Part shown: positions 15,722 through 23,490 of the stretch, one piece after another | Layout: the number at the start of each line of letters is the position of its first letter | How positions within the stretch are numbered: position 1 is the first letter of the stretch | NCBI GenBank assembly: GCA_964388085.1 | Contig: CAYLZW010000059.1 | Location: 1 to 24,680, forward strand | Reading direction: 5' to 3' | Source of the DNA: CAYLZW01 sp964388085 | Lineage (GTDB): Bacteria > Myxococcota > UBA727 > CAYLZW01 | Length of the DNA: 24,680 nt | The notes under the pieces: model-generated | The model's input: only the letters and a program-made list of their open reading frames with translations | Databases searched by the model: none | Told to the model about the DNA's origin: nothing | Position numbers and translations under genes: made by a program

Positions 15722-15745
15722 AAAGCCCCGAAGAATCGGGGCTTT
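15722..15745 (-). terminator. Intrinsic terminator of tRNA-Gln
   Basis: On the minus strand a 10-bp perfect stem, AAAGCCCCGA (15745-15736) with TCGGGGCTTT (15731-15722), closes a 4-nt loop. It ends in a run of five U (15724-15720). It begins at the A of the encoded CCA, so it follows the tRNA immediately. This is a textbook rho-independent terminator. Confidence 0.9.
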
Positions 15746-15818
15746 GGCTGGGGAACTAGGATTTGAACCTAGATAGCGGGAATCAGAATCCCGAGTCCTA
15801 CCATTAGACGATTCCCCA
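15745..15818 (-). tRNA. tRNA-Gln (anticodon CTG)
   Basis: Complete cloverleaf with encoded CCA (15747-15745). Acceptor TGGGGAA pairs with TTCCCCA, with discriminator G. The D-arm contains TCTAATGGTA. The anticodon stem is CGGGA/TCCCG with loop TTCTGAT, giving CTG and reading the Gln codon CAG. The T-arm is CTAGG-TTCAAAT-CCTAG. Length is 71 nt without CCA. It has its own upstream promoter and a tight downstream terminator, and so forms a single-gene unit. It is a common integration target, but no att repeat or integrase is seen here. Confidence 0.95.
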
Positions 15819-15830
15819 ACGGTCGCCCCC

Positions 15831-15859
15831 TACCTAAGGAGCAGGGCCGTCGCTGTCAA
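15831..15859 (-). promoter_or_regulatory. Sigma70-type promoter of tRNA-Gln
   Basis: Read on the minus strand, a consensus -35 box TTGACA (15859-15854) is separated by 17 nt from a -10-like TAGGTA (15836-15831), 12 nt upstream of the mature tRNA 5' end. The box lies just beyond the stop of the REC-EAL gene. Spacing and box quality are good. Confidence 0.7.
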
Positions 15860-15892
15860 TCCTGATCGAGCCCGTGCGGCGCTCGGCCGGCG

Positions 15893-17074
15893 CTACGGGA
15901 GCGGCGGCGACACGAAGCGGTTGCTGCTGATGAGGTCCTCGCTCGTGTTCGGGCGGGCGAACAGGTAGCCCTGCGCGTAGGTGACGCCGAGGGTCTTCAC
16001 CACCTCGAGCTCCTCGGCGTACTCGACGCTCTCGAGGATGGTCGGGATGCCGACGCCGTCGCACATGGCGGCCGTCGAGCGCACCACGTGCTGCTTGAAC
16101 TCGTCCTTGTGGATGTCTCTGCAGAAGTAGCCGGAGATCTTCACGTAGTCGGGCCGGAGGTCCTGCACGAGGCGCAGGTTCGCGAAGCCGACGCCGTAGT
16201 CGTCGAGGGCGATGGCGAAGCCCGCGCCGCGGAGATCCTGCAAGGTGCGCGCGAAGGCCCGCGTGTTGACGATGGTCTGCTGCTCGGTGAGCTCGAAGAC
16301 GATCTCGTCGTTGGTGAAGCCGGCGTTCGCCACGAAGTCGTTCACGAGGCGCACGAAGTCAGGGTTCGTCATCGAGCGCGGCTGCGAGTTGATGAACAGC
16401 TTGGAGCCCTTGAACTCCGCATGCAGCTGCTGGGCCTCGAGCAGCGCGGCCTCGATGCAGAGCGAGTCGGTCTCGAACAGCCGTTCTTTGCGCGAGGCGT
16501 AGGCGAAGAGGATCTCGGGGTTTCGGAGCGGGGTGCCGGCCGGCGCGCGCGCGAGGCTCTCGAAGCCGTGCGCGATGAAGGGCGCGTCCGAGCCGCCGAC
16601 GTTGACGATGGGCTGCAAGAGCGCGCGGATGGGCCGCTGGGCGAGGAAGTCGTCGAGCAGCTCGACCTGCATGACCTGGCCGTCTTGCGTGCCGGCGTCC
16701 TCGTGCGCCGGGCCGTTCTCGCCGTGCACGTAGCGGCGCAGGCGGCGCAGATCGATGGGCTTCTCGAGCACGGCGGTGGCGCCGACGGTGCGCCCGAGCG
16801 CGTGCACGTCGTCGTTCACGTAGCCGCTCATGGCGAGCACGGTGGTCTCGGGGAAGTGCGTCGAGACCCAGCGGATGAGGCGCATGCCCTCGAGCCCGCC
16901 GAGCTCGCTGACGCGCAGATCGGTAACCACGACGTCGAAGCGATGATGCTCGAGCACGGCCTCGGCCGCCTCGATCTCGCGGCAGGTGATGATCTCGAGG
17001 CCGGGCGAGGTGAGGTAATCCGAGAGGACGCTCAACACCGCGGGTTCGTCGTCGAGCAAGAGCACGCTGCGCAT
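15893..17074 (-). CDS. REC-EAL response regulator, probable c-di-GMP phosphodiesterase
   Basis: Protein of 393 aa. Residues 1-120 are a receiver domain with the acidic pair D8/D9, phosphoacceptor D52 (VVVTDLRVSE), S83 and K105 (EKPID), all of which a working receiver needs. Residues about 138-390 are an EAL domain. The signature glutamate E172 is in FESLAR (ESL instead of EAL). The Asn of LFINSQP, the Glu of FELTEQQ, the Asp pair of ALDDYGVGF, the Lys of DYVKISG, the Glu of ILESVEY and the Gln of YAQGYLFARP are all present. The metal and catalytic set thus looks complete, so it probably hydrolyses c-di-GMP under phosphorylation control. AAGGAG precedes the ATG by 10 nt. The start overlaps the upstream stop in TGATG, which indicates coupled translation. 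No histidine kinase is in the window. Confidence 0.9.
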   Translation of the reverse strand: MRSVLLLDDEPAVLSVLSDYLTSPGLEIITCREIEAAEAVLEHHRFDVVVTDLRVSELGGLEGMRLIRWVSTHFPETTVLAMSGYVNDDVHALGRTVGATAVLEKPIDLRRLRRYVHGENGPAHEDAGTQDGQVMQVELLDDFLAQRPIRALLQPIVNVGGSDAPFIAHGFESLARAPAGTPLRNPEILFAYASRKERLFETDSLCIEAALLEAQQLHAEFKGSKLFINSQPRSMTNPDFVRLVNDFVANAGFTNDEIVFELTEQQTIVNTRAFARTLQDLRGAGFAIALDDYGVGFANLRLVQDLRPDYVKISGYFCRDIHKDEFKQHVVRSTAAMCDGVGIPTILESVEYAEELEVVKTLGVTYAQGYLFARPNTSEDLISSNRFVSPPLP

Positions 17075-17784
17075 CAGGGGGGAGCTCCTTCCCTCGGGGC
17101 GCGCGCTCGCCGGCGACGGAGGAGTCGACCTGCGAGCAAGAGCGCGAGGAAGGCGATTGAGGTGTCGGATCCCCCCTGGGAACAGACCAGGCCCGTGGTG
17201 CCCGCGAGGCCGGCGGAGACGCAGACATCGATCTCGCAGACCTCGTCGTCGCTGCACACGATGGGCACGAGCTGTCCCGTGGTCGAGCAGCGCCCCTCGC
17301 GCCGCTCGTCGATGCAGCGCGGCGTGCACTCGCCGCCGGGCGGCCCAGCGTCGAATGCGGGGAGCGCGCCGGCGTCGGCAGGCTCGAGCCCTGCGTCTTG
17401 GGGCGGCGGTCCTGCGTCGGGGACGGGATCGGGTCCGGCGTCTACAGGCTGCGGCCCTGCGTCGGGGCCGGGATCGGGTCCGGCGTCTTCGGGCTGCGGT
17501 CCGGCGTCGGGGAGCGGATCGGGTCCCGCGTCGACCGGCTGCGGTCCAGCGTCGGGGACGGGATCGGGTCCGGCGTCGTAGCCCGCGTCGAGGACCGGAT
17601 CGGGTCCGGCGTCATAGCCCGCGTCGAGCACGGGATCCGGGCCCGCGTCGAAGCCCGCGTCCGGCTCGACGAAGCCTGCGTCGTCGCCGCCGTCCGCGTC
17701 ACCAGCGTCGTCCTGCGCGAACGCCGGCAGCGCGGCCAGCGAGGCGACAGCGACGAGCATGGGGAGGCAAGGCAAGCGCATCAT
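17074..17784 (-). CDS. Secreted Asp-Ala-Gly-Pro repeat protein with MYXO-CTERM-like tail
   Basis: Predicted exported surface protein of 236 aa. It has a signal peptide (MMRLPCLPMLVAVASLAALPAFA, cut before QDDAG), then an acidic, Pro-rich repeat zone. That zone holds three 12-aa units of the DAG(F/Y)DAGPDPVL type followed by three 15-aa units of the DAGPQPVDAGPDPVP type. A small Cys-rich domain follows (CTPRC, CSTTG, VCSDDEVCEIDVC). The end is LVCSQGGSDTSIAFLALLLAGRLLRRRR plus ten further residues: a Cys, a hydrophobic helix and an Arg cluster, as in MYXO-CTERM sorting signals. The repeat zone is probably an extended stalk. The ATG at 17784 is chosen for the signal peptide; another ATG follows directly at 17781. 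No strong ribosome site is seen. It is the first gene of a two-gene unit with the REC-EAL gene. Confidence 0.8.
   Translation of the reverse strand: MMRLPCLPMLVAVASLAALPAFAQDDAGDADGGDDAGFVEPDAGFDAGPDPVLDAGYDAGPDPVLDAGYDAGPDPVPDAGPQPVDAGPDPLPDAGPQPEDAGPDPGPDAGPQPVDAGPDPVPDAGPPPQDAGLEPADAGALPAFDAGPPGGECTPRCIDERREGRCSTTGQLVPIVCSDDEVCEIDVCVSAGLAGTTGLVCSQGGSDTSIAFLALLLAGRLLRRRRARAPREGAPP
17406..17659 (-). repeat. Tandem repeats of 45 nt and 36 nt inside the repeat protein gene
   Basis: On the given strand the 45-nt units lie at 17441-17485, 17486-17530 and 17531-17575, with a partial one at 17406-17440. The 36-nt units lie at 17576-17611 and 17612-17647, and a further copy begins at 17648. All keep the reading frame (15 and 12 codons). 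The units share the GGATCGGGTC core. Such arrays often vary in copy number between strains, and assembly errors are possible here. Confidence 0.85.
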
Positions 17785-17991
17785 GAGGCGGTTCTCGGCC
17801 GGAGCCAGCGAGCCTTTCCTGCACGGGTCGCTGGATCGGGGCCACTGTAGCACGCGTCCCGTGAGAGGGGCGGCGACCACCCGTCAACGCCGCGCTATGC
17901 TGGCCCGCCACCGCCGGCAGCGCGTCTGGCGTCGCCATCGGGGCGTCTTTTCAGCAGCCTGCTGAGACAGGAGAGGCCGCGAAGGCGGGAC

Positions 17992-19782
17992 GTGGACGCG
18001 ATGGACGAGCCCATTCCACCTACATCGTCCACCCTCGGATGGCGCCGGGAAGGGTTCGAGGTGGCCCTCATCGGCCCCGAGGCCATGCGACATAGGGAGC
18101 TGCTGCTGCGCGCGGGGTACCGCGTCCGCGGGGCGCTGCAGGGCGATCGGGCGCAGCGCGTGTTCGCGGACGACGTCGCCGTCGACGTCATCGTGCTCGA
18201 CTTCGCGCTCGAGGGACGTCCCCCCGAGGCGGTGCTCTTGTTCTCGCGGGGCACGAGCGCGGCCGCGGCGCTGGTGGCGTTGGTGCCGGCGCAAGACTCC
18301 GACGGCTTCCGGCGCGCGTTCATGGCGGGCGCCCGCGACGTCCTGCCGACGCCTTCGCGCGGCGAGGATCTGCTCGCGTCCGTCGACTATCTGCTCGAGC
18401 CGCGCGCGCTGCAGTCCACCGTCGATCGCCTGCGACAGCAGCTCGGCGCCGACGAGACCATCGCGCTGCCGCCGTCGAAGCCGAGCGCGGACGACAAGGC
18501 CGCCGTCATCGCGCTCGAGGCCCAGGTCGCCGAGCTGCGCCGCGAGATCGAGCGCCTCCGGGAGAAGCACGACAAGCAGCAGCAGCAGAGCGCCACGCGC
18601 CTACAGCAGCAGGTGATGCTGGTCGTCGGGGAGCGCGATCGCGCGCTGGCGTCGCTCGAGCAGGCCAAGCAGAAGGCGCGCTCGTTTCGTCGCGAGGCGC
18701 TCGACGGGCAGGGCCAGCTCCGCCTGCTCGAGCGAGCCTGCGAGGAGCTGCAGCTCAAGCTGAAGGACGCCCGCGACCAGCGGCGAGCGGTCGAGTCCCG
18801 GTTGGTGGAGGCGCAGAAGCGTACGCGCACGCTCGAGCAGGTCATCCACCAGCACGTGCAGGCGGCCGAGCTCGAGGTGCAGTCGGCACAGGCGCTGCTG
18901 GAGGTGCCGAGGAGCGACGTCGATCCGGAGGCCGCGCTGCTCGAGCGCGAGCAGGACGAGCGCCGCCTCGCCGAGCTCGAGGGCGCGATGAAGGAGCGCG
19001 ACGATCTCGAGCGCCGCGTGAAGGAGCTCGAGCTCGAGCTCGCGAAGGTGTCCGAGACGAGCACGCGCTCGGCCGCGGCGGCGGATGGCTTTGGCAGCGA
19101 GCGCACGCGCGCGGAGATCGACACGGCCTCGGAGCTCGAGGCGGCGCTCGCGGCGCGCGCGGAGGATGAGCGGCGCCTGGCCGAGCTCGACGGGGTCCTC
19201 GTGGAGCGGGAGCGCCTCGACGCCGAGGTGCGTCGCCTGCAGCAGGCGCTGTCCGAGGAGAGCGTCGATCCCCGTACGGCGGAGCTCGAGGCCGAGCTGC
19301 GCGATCTCGCGGACGCGCACGGGGAGACGACGGCCATGCTCGAGGCCGTGCGCGTGGATCGGGAGAGCCTGTCCCGCCGCCTCGCGGAGCTCGAGCGCGA
19401 GGCCGCCGACGCCGTCATGCGCGTGGAGGAGCTGGCGCCGCTCGTCGGTGAGGTCGAGCGCCTCAGGGCCGAGCTGCGGGCCGAGCGCGACGCCAGGCAG
19501 CACGCGCTACGAAACACCGCGCAGCTGACGACGCAATCGAGCGCGCTCGATCGGGAGACGACCACGCTCGCCTGGGAGCTCGAGGCAAAGCAGCGCCGGC
19601 TCGTGCTGGCCTACGCCCGCCAGGAGGTGCTGAGCGGCGAGCTCGCCAAGCTGCGCGAGCAGATGGCCGCCGAGACACGCTCGCGCGAGGCGCTGCTCGA
19701 GAAGCTGCGCGCGGCCGAGGAAGAGCTCGGTCGACTTCGCTCGGCCTTCGGGGCATCGTCCCTGAAGCGCGTGGTCACGTGA
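17992..19782 (+). CDS. Pseudo-receiver/coiled-coil protein (FrzS/AglZ-like architecture)
   Basis: Protein of 596 aa. Residues about 20-145 look like a response-regulator receiver. Strand 3 ends in VDVIVLDFALEG with Asp70 at the phosphoacceptor place, but the conserved Lys-Pro is replaced by LPTPSR, so it is probably a pseudo-receiver. From about 165 to 595 the chain is almost entirely Glu/Arg/Leu/Ala heptads, with repeats such as EQDERRLAELEGAMKERDDLERRV and a similar AEDERRLAELDGVLVERERLDAEV, a very long coiled coil. The same order is known in the Myxococcus polarity proteins FrzS and AglZ. A role in polar localisation or motility is an inference. The GTG at 17992 is chosen because GAAGG is 6 nt upstream; an ATG at 18001 is the alternative. 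Confidence 0.75.
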   Translation: MDAMDEPIPPTSSTLGWRREGFEVALIGPEAMRHRELLLRAGYRVRGALQGDRAQRVFADDVAVDVIVLDFALEGRPPEAVLLFSRGTSAAAALVALVPAQDSDGFRRAFMAGARDVLPTPSRGEDLLASVDYLLEPRALQSTVDRLRQQLGADETIALPPSKPSADDKAAVIALEAQVAELRREIERLREKHDKQQQQSATRLQQQVMLVVGERDRALASLEQAKQKARSFRREALDGQGQLRLLERACEELQLKLKDARDQRRAVESRLVEAQKRTRTLEQVIHQHVQAAELEVQSAQALLEVPRSDVDPEAALLEREQDERRLAELEGAMKERDDLERRVKELELELAKVSETSTRSAAAADGFGSERTRAEIDTASELEAALAARAEDERRLAELDGVLVERERLDAEVRRLQQALSEESVDPRTAELEAELRDLADAHGETTAMLEAVRVDRESLSRRLAELEREAADAVMRVEELAPLVGEVERLRAELRAERDARQHALRNTAQLTTQSSALDRETTTLAWELEAKQRRLVLAYARQEVLSGELAKLREQMAAETRSREALLEKLRAAEEELGRLRSAFGASSLKRVVT

Positions 19783-19820
19783 GCCTGTGCGCCGTACCCG
19801 CCAGAGCGAGGGGGCCCTGA

Positions 19821-20414
19821 ATGTCGACGCAACGTGTCTCCGCGCGCAGCGCTTCTCCGTCCACGGCTAGACTGTTCAGCATGTCGAAGGACACCGAGCC
19901 CGTCGCGTTCCTGGACATGATCGAGTGGTCGCGCGGGATGAGTCAGCAGGCGTTCGCGGCCCGCATCGGCGGCTGGGCCCTCGTCGGGCCGCCCATCAAC
20001 GCGCGCTCCGACGACTGGAACTACCGGACCCTGAGCGCGCGCACCGTACGCGACGAAGGACCAAACGGCGACGTGCTCATCCTGCGGGACACCTACGCGG
20101 CGTTCCCGCTCAAGAAGGCGGGCCCCGGACCCTTCAAGGACACCATCCTCATCGGCCGCGCCAGCAGCAACGACGTACGCCTGCCGCACACGAGCGTCTC
20201 GAAGCTGCACGCGCGCGTGCGCTACAACGCCGAAGGTCGGCCCTCCATCAGCGACGCGGGTTCCTCGAACGGCACGATCGTACAGGACGCGAAGCTCGCG
20301 GACGGCGTCTGGCTCCTGCTCGACAGCGGAGACGTGTTGCAGATCGGCACCTGCACCTTCCGGGTGCTCGATCCCGAGCGGCTCTACCAGCTCGTCCAAA
20401 AGCTCGGCGCCTGA
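19821..20414 (+). CDS. FHA-domain protein
   Basis: Cytosolic protein of 197 aa with a C-terminal forkhead-associated domain at about 85-183, which binds phosphothreonine on partner proteins. Key parts are IGR (111-113), SSNDVRLPHTSVSKLHA (115-131; SKLH replaces the usual SRxH) and the SSNGTIV loop (148-154). Residues 25-80 hold no recognised domain. The start at 19821 follows GAGGGGGCCC; an ATG at 19881 could also serve, because the first 20 residues are low in conserved features. It lies 38 nt after the coiled-coil gene and is probably co-transcribed with it. No Ser/Thr kinase is in the window. Confidence 0.85.
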   Translation: MSTQRVSARSASPSTARLFSMSKDTEPVAFLDMIEWSRGMSQQAFAARIGGWALVGPPINARSDDWNYRTLSARTVRDEGPNGDVLILRDTYAAFPLKKAGPGPFKDTILIGRASSNDVRLPHTSVSKLHARVRYNAEGRPSISDAGSSNGTIVQDAKLADGVWLLLDSGDVLQIGTCTFRVLDPERLYQLVQKLGA

Positions 20415-20430
20415 ACCCCCACGTCAGGCG
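20408..20430. terminator. Hairpin at the FHA gene stop
   Basis: CGCCTGA (20408-20414), which includes the TGA stop, pairs perfectly with TCAGGCG (20424-20430) over a 9-nt loop. No U-run follows. It may end the + strand unit before the convergent lipoprotein gene. Confidence 0.4.
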
Positions 20431-20432
20431 TC

Positions 20433-20449
20433 GCCCCGTGAGCGGGGGC
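20433..20449. terminator. GC hairpin between convergent genes
   Basis: GCCCC (20433-20437) pairs with GGGGC (20445-20449) over a 7-nt loop, in the 67-nt gap between the FHA gene and the lipoprotein gene. The stem is short and lacks a U-run, so it is weak support for a terminator on either strand. Confidence 0.3.
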
Positions 20450-20481
20450 TCTGCCTGCGTGGGTGGGGCAGCCGCCAGCGC

Positions 20482-23436
20482 TCAGTTCGGCAGCGTCTCG
20501 ATCTCGACGTCGAGCGTGTAGTCGCCGATGCCGCCGTTCGGCTGGCGCCTCACGGTCACGTAGTAGTAGTCGCCCTCGCTGACGTCGTACTGCGCGACCA
20601 TCGGCGAGGTGTAGCCGGAGGGGGCATCGTTGACGCCGTCCGGGCAGGTCGCGGTCTCGCCGCTCGGCACGCCTTGGCCGCACTCCACGGTGACGGCGTC
20701 CTCGGTCGGGTCGCCGAACACGCGCGTGCCGATGTCGACGGTGACGCCGTTCAGGCCCGTCAGCGTCGCCGTCAGGCGCTCGTTGTCGAACACGAAGATC
20801 TCGTACACGTCGACGTCACCGCCGCACAGGCGCGCGTCGCTGACGGACTCGCTGTGCGCGCCGGGTGCCGGGTTCGCGCGCAGGCGAGCGGGGCCGCCGG
20901 GGCTGTTGTTGGGCTCGCGTGGGTCGGCCGTGCAGGCCGGGCCGATCTCCACCTCGAGCGCGTAGGGCTGCGCCGTGTAATCGCTCGCGCCCGTGGGGCG
21001 GACGATGACGCCGTACTCGCGCACGAAGGCCTCGTTCACGCTCGGCGCCACGAGGTTCAGCTCGATGACGTCTTCGGCGGCCGCGTTGTTGTCGAGCTGG
21101 ACCTCGGTGAGCGTCTCACCGTCGTTGCCGAGCTTCACGAGCGCGAGCCCGAGCTTGCCGACCGCGGCGTCGTGCGTGAGACGCGCGCGCAGGAGCTGTC
21201 CGTCGTTCAGCTTGCCCGCGCGGTAGTAGTCGGGATCGCCGACGCCACAGATGCTGCCGCAGCCGGCGGCCGGCGGCGTCGCGCTCGAGCACGCGGCCAG
21301 GTCGGGCCAGCTGGCCGGGGGCGTGATCGTCGACGCGCACGCCAGGTCGGAGCTGACGGTGCCGACGCAGGTGCCGGCGGCGAAGGTGTCGTTGTTGGTC
21401 GGCTCCGAGGCCGTGCACTGTGAGGCGTCGAAGGTCGCCGTGGAGACCGTGTAGGTCTGCGGCGTCGACGACGAGCCCGCGTGCAGGCGCACGCGCGCGT
21501 AGTACGTCTGCTCGGCGGCGGAGAAGGGCAGGGGCACGGCCTCCCAGCCGTTCGACGCGCTCGAGGTGTTCGAGCTCTCGAGCACGGTGCCCTCGGCGTC
21601 CAGCAGATCGACGCGTATGTCGCCGTCGGCGTGCGTGAAGTCGACGCGCAGGTTGCCGCCGGTGTTGGCGGGCAGCGTGACCGCGAAGTGATCGACGTCG
21701 GCGCTGCCGCAGCGGATGACCTGGACGGACGTGTCCACGGGGAGCGCGCCCGCCTGCGCGATGGAGGTGTCCGGCTCGTTCACGTCCGCGTCGCACGTCG
21801 CCGGGCGGGGCAGCGTCTTCGCGTGCACGGTGTAGGTCTGGTTCGTGATCGCGTCGCTGTCGTTCGAGTACAGCACCACCTTCAGCCAGAAGGTCACGGA
21901 GCCCTCGGGGGCGCTCACCCGCTCGATGTCGCCGCCCGTGCTCGCCGTGGCGATGCTCGTGCCGTCCAGCACCTTGTAGAGGGTGAGGTCGAGGTCGCCG
22001 TCATCCGACTCCATCTCGACGGTGATCTCGACGCCGTGCAGCTCGGGCACGGTGACCTTGTAGAAGTCGACGTCGGTCCGGCCGCAGCGGGCGAAGGCGG
22101 TGGTCGCGTTCACGGGGATCTCGTAGGCCGTCGCCATGGTGTTGTTCGGCTCGATGCCGTTCGCCGTCTCGTCGGCGCAGTTCACCTGCTGCGGGGCGTC
22201 GCTCTCCACGATCTCGACGTTGTAGGACCACACGTCCTCTTCGTTGCCGGCGCCCGCGATGCGCAGCGTGAAGTTGCCGGTCTCGTCCGCGTCCGCGATG
22301 CCGCTGACGCTGACCTCGGTGTCGAAGGAGCCGAAGGTCTCCGACTGCGTCGGCAGGCCCTCGGAGTTGCGCATCTCCACGATGATGCCGCCGCCGTTGT
22401 AGTCGGGCAGGCTGACGGTCGCGCGGTAGCGCTTACCGGGCTGGATGGGGAAGCTGAGGAAGTCGGTGTTGCCGCGGCAGACGGTGCCGGCGTAGCCCGA
22501 CAGCGAGATCGGCGTGGCGGTCTCCACGCTGTCGTTCGGCTCGTCGTCCTCGCCTTCGCAGGTCGCCGGCGGCAGGTAGCAGGTGAAGGTCGAGACGTCG
22601 CAGCGCTGGCGCGAGTCCTCGCAGTCGTTGTCGGCCTCGCACTGCGGGTTCGTGCACTCGCTGGTGGCCGGCGAGCAGCGGCGCCCGCCGTCGCAGTCGG
22701 CGTCGGAGTCACAGCGGTTCAGCACGCTGTAGCAGCTGCCGGTACCGACGTTGCATTCGGTGCCCGGGCCGCAGTCGTCGTTGCTGATGCACTGCACGCA
22801 GCGACCCAGGTTGTCGCACAGCTCGTTCGGGCGGCAGTCCTCGGAGGCGGTGGCGGCCGTACACTCTTCGCCGCCCGGATCGAGGCAGAAGCCCGACTCG
22901 ACGTCACACAGCTCGCTGGCCTCGCAGGCGAGCTCGGGGAACTGATCGGCGAAGGCGCAGCCGCCCTGATCGGGCACGCAGAGGAACACCGTGCGATCAC
23001 AGCGCTCGCCGGCCGGGCACTGGAAGGAGTTGGTGCAGGCGTCGCGGCCGCCGGTCTCGAAGCAGTTACCGCCGGAGCAGAACTGGCCGAGGTTCGGGCA
23101 GTCGTCGTCGAGCTCGCACTGGGTGCCGAGCGGCGAGTCGGGGTCCGCGACGCACTGGTTCAGCGCGTTGCAGGTCTGCCAGGCCTTGCAGCAGTACGGC
23201 AGCAGATCTTCGGGCGTGTTCTCGGTGTTGCACTGGAGCTGCAGCTCACCGGTGGCGCACTCGCCCGGCCGGCACTCGCCGCCCTGGCAGATGTAGCCGT
23301 CGCCGCAGTCGGCGTGCACCTCGCAGTTGGTGGTCTCTGTCCGAGGCGGGACCGGCTCTTTGGTGTCATCAGGACAGGCCGCGCTGAACAGCACGACACC
23401 CGCGAGCAGGACGAGGAGGGAGGAGGCGTTCTTCAT
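20482..23436 (-). CDS. Cys-rich lipoprotein with five PPC-like domains
   Basis: Predicted outer-envelope lipoprotein of 984 aa. The signal MKNASSLLVLLAGVVLFSAAC has its lipobox Cys at 21, followed by Pro and Asp. Residues 37-295 hold many short Cys motifs of the kind CxxDxDCxxGxxC, such as CEVHADCGDGYICQGGEC, CDSDADCDGGRRC and CEADNDCEDSRQRC, as in extracellular Cys-rich myxobacterial proteins. About five domains of the bacterial pre-peptidase C-terminal (PPC) kind follow. Each opens with EPNDS/EPNNT/EPDTS-type words at about 298, 428, 553, 678 and 839 and contains the DxDFYKV/DVDHFAV pattern. No protease domain is present, so it is probably a binding or structural surface protein. No clear ribosome site is seen. 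It lies 54 nt after the partial gene to its right and is likely in one operon with it. Confidence 0.85.
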   Translation of the reverse strand: MKNASSLLVLLAGVVLFSAACPDDTKEPVPPRTETTNCEVHADCGDGYICQGGECRPGECATGELQLQCNTENTPEDLLPYCCKAWQTCNALNQCVADPDSPLGTQCELDDDCPNLGQFCSGGNCFETGGRDACTNSFQCPAGERCDRTVFLCVPDQGGCAFADQFPELACEASELCDVESGFCLDPGGEECTAATASEDCRPNELCDNLGRCVQCISNDDCGPGTECNVGTGSCYSVLNRCDSDADCDGGRRCSPATSECTNPQCEADNDCEDSRQRCDVSTFTCYLPPATCEGEDDEPNDSVETATPISLSGYAGTVCRGNTDFLSFPIQPGKRYRATVSLPDYNGGGIIVEMRNSEGLPTQSETFGSFDTEVSVSGIADADETGNFTLRIAGAGNEEDVWSYNVEIVESDAPQQVNCADETANGIEPNNTMATAYEIPVNATTAFARCGRTDVDFYKVTVPELHGVEITVEMESDDGDLDLTLYKVLDGTSIATASTGGDIERVSAPEGSVTFWLKVVLYSNDSDAITNQTYTVHAKTLPRPATCDADVNEPDTSIAQAGALPVDTSVQVIRCGSADVDHFAVTLPANTGGNLRVDFTHADGDIRVDLLDAEGTVLESSNTSSASNGWEAVPLPFSAAEQTYYARVRLHAGSSSTPQTYTVSTATFDASQCTASEPTNNDTFAAGTCVGTVSSDLACASTITPPASWPDLAACSSATPPAAGCGSICGVGDPDYYRAGKLNDGQLLRARLTHDAAVGKLGLALVKLGNDGETLTEVQLDNNAAAEDVIELNLVAPSVNEAFVREYGVIVRPTGASDYTAQPYALEVEIGPACTADPREPNNSPGGPARLRANPAPGAHSESVSDARLCGGDVDVYEIFVFDNERLTATLTGLNGVTVDIGTRVFGDPTEDAVTVECGQGVPSGETATCPDGVNDAPSGYTSPMVAQYDVSEGDYYYVTVRRQPNGGIGDYTLDVEIETLPN

Positions 23437-23490
23437 GATCGAATGATTCCGGGAGGGTTGTTCCGGGATGAATGCTCGCGAAGAGCCGGG

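Noticed and set aside
15745..15818. Integration site of a mobile element at tRNA-Gln
   Set aside because: No integrase and no direct repeat of the tRNA 3' end is visible in the window.
17075..17329. Upstream extension of the REC-EAL frame
   Set aside because: The receiver domain starts exactly at the ATG at 17074 behind AAGGAG, and the extension overlaps the sorted repeat protein in another frame.
17406..17659. CRISPR-like array
   Set aside because: The repeats are directly joined, stay in frame and encode protein. There are no unique spacers and no cas genes.
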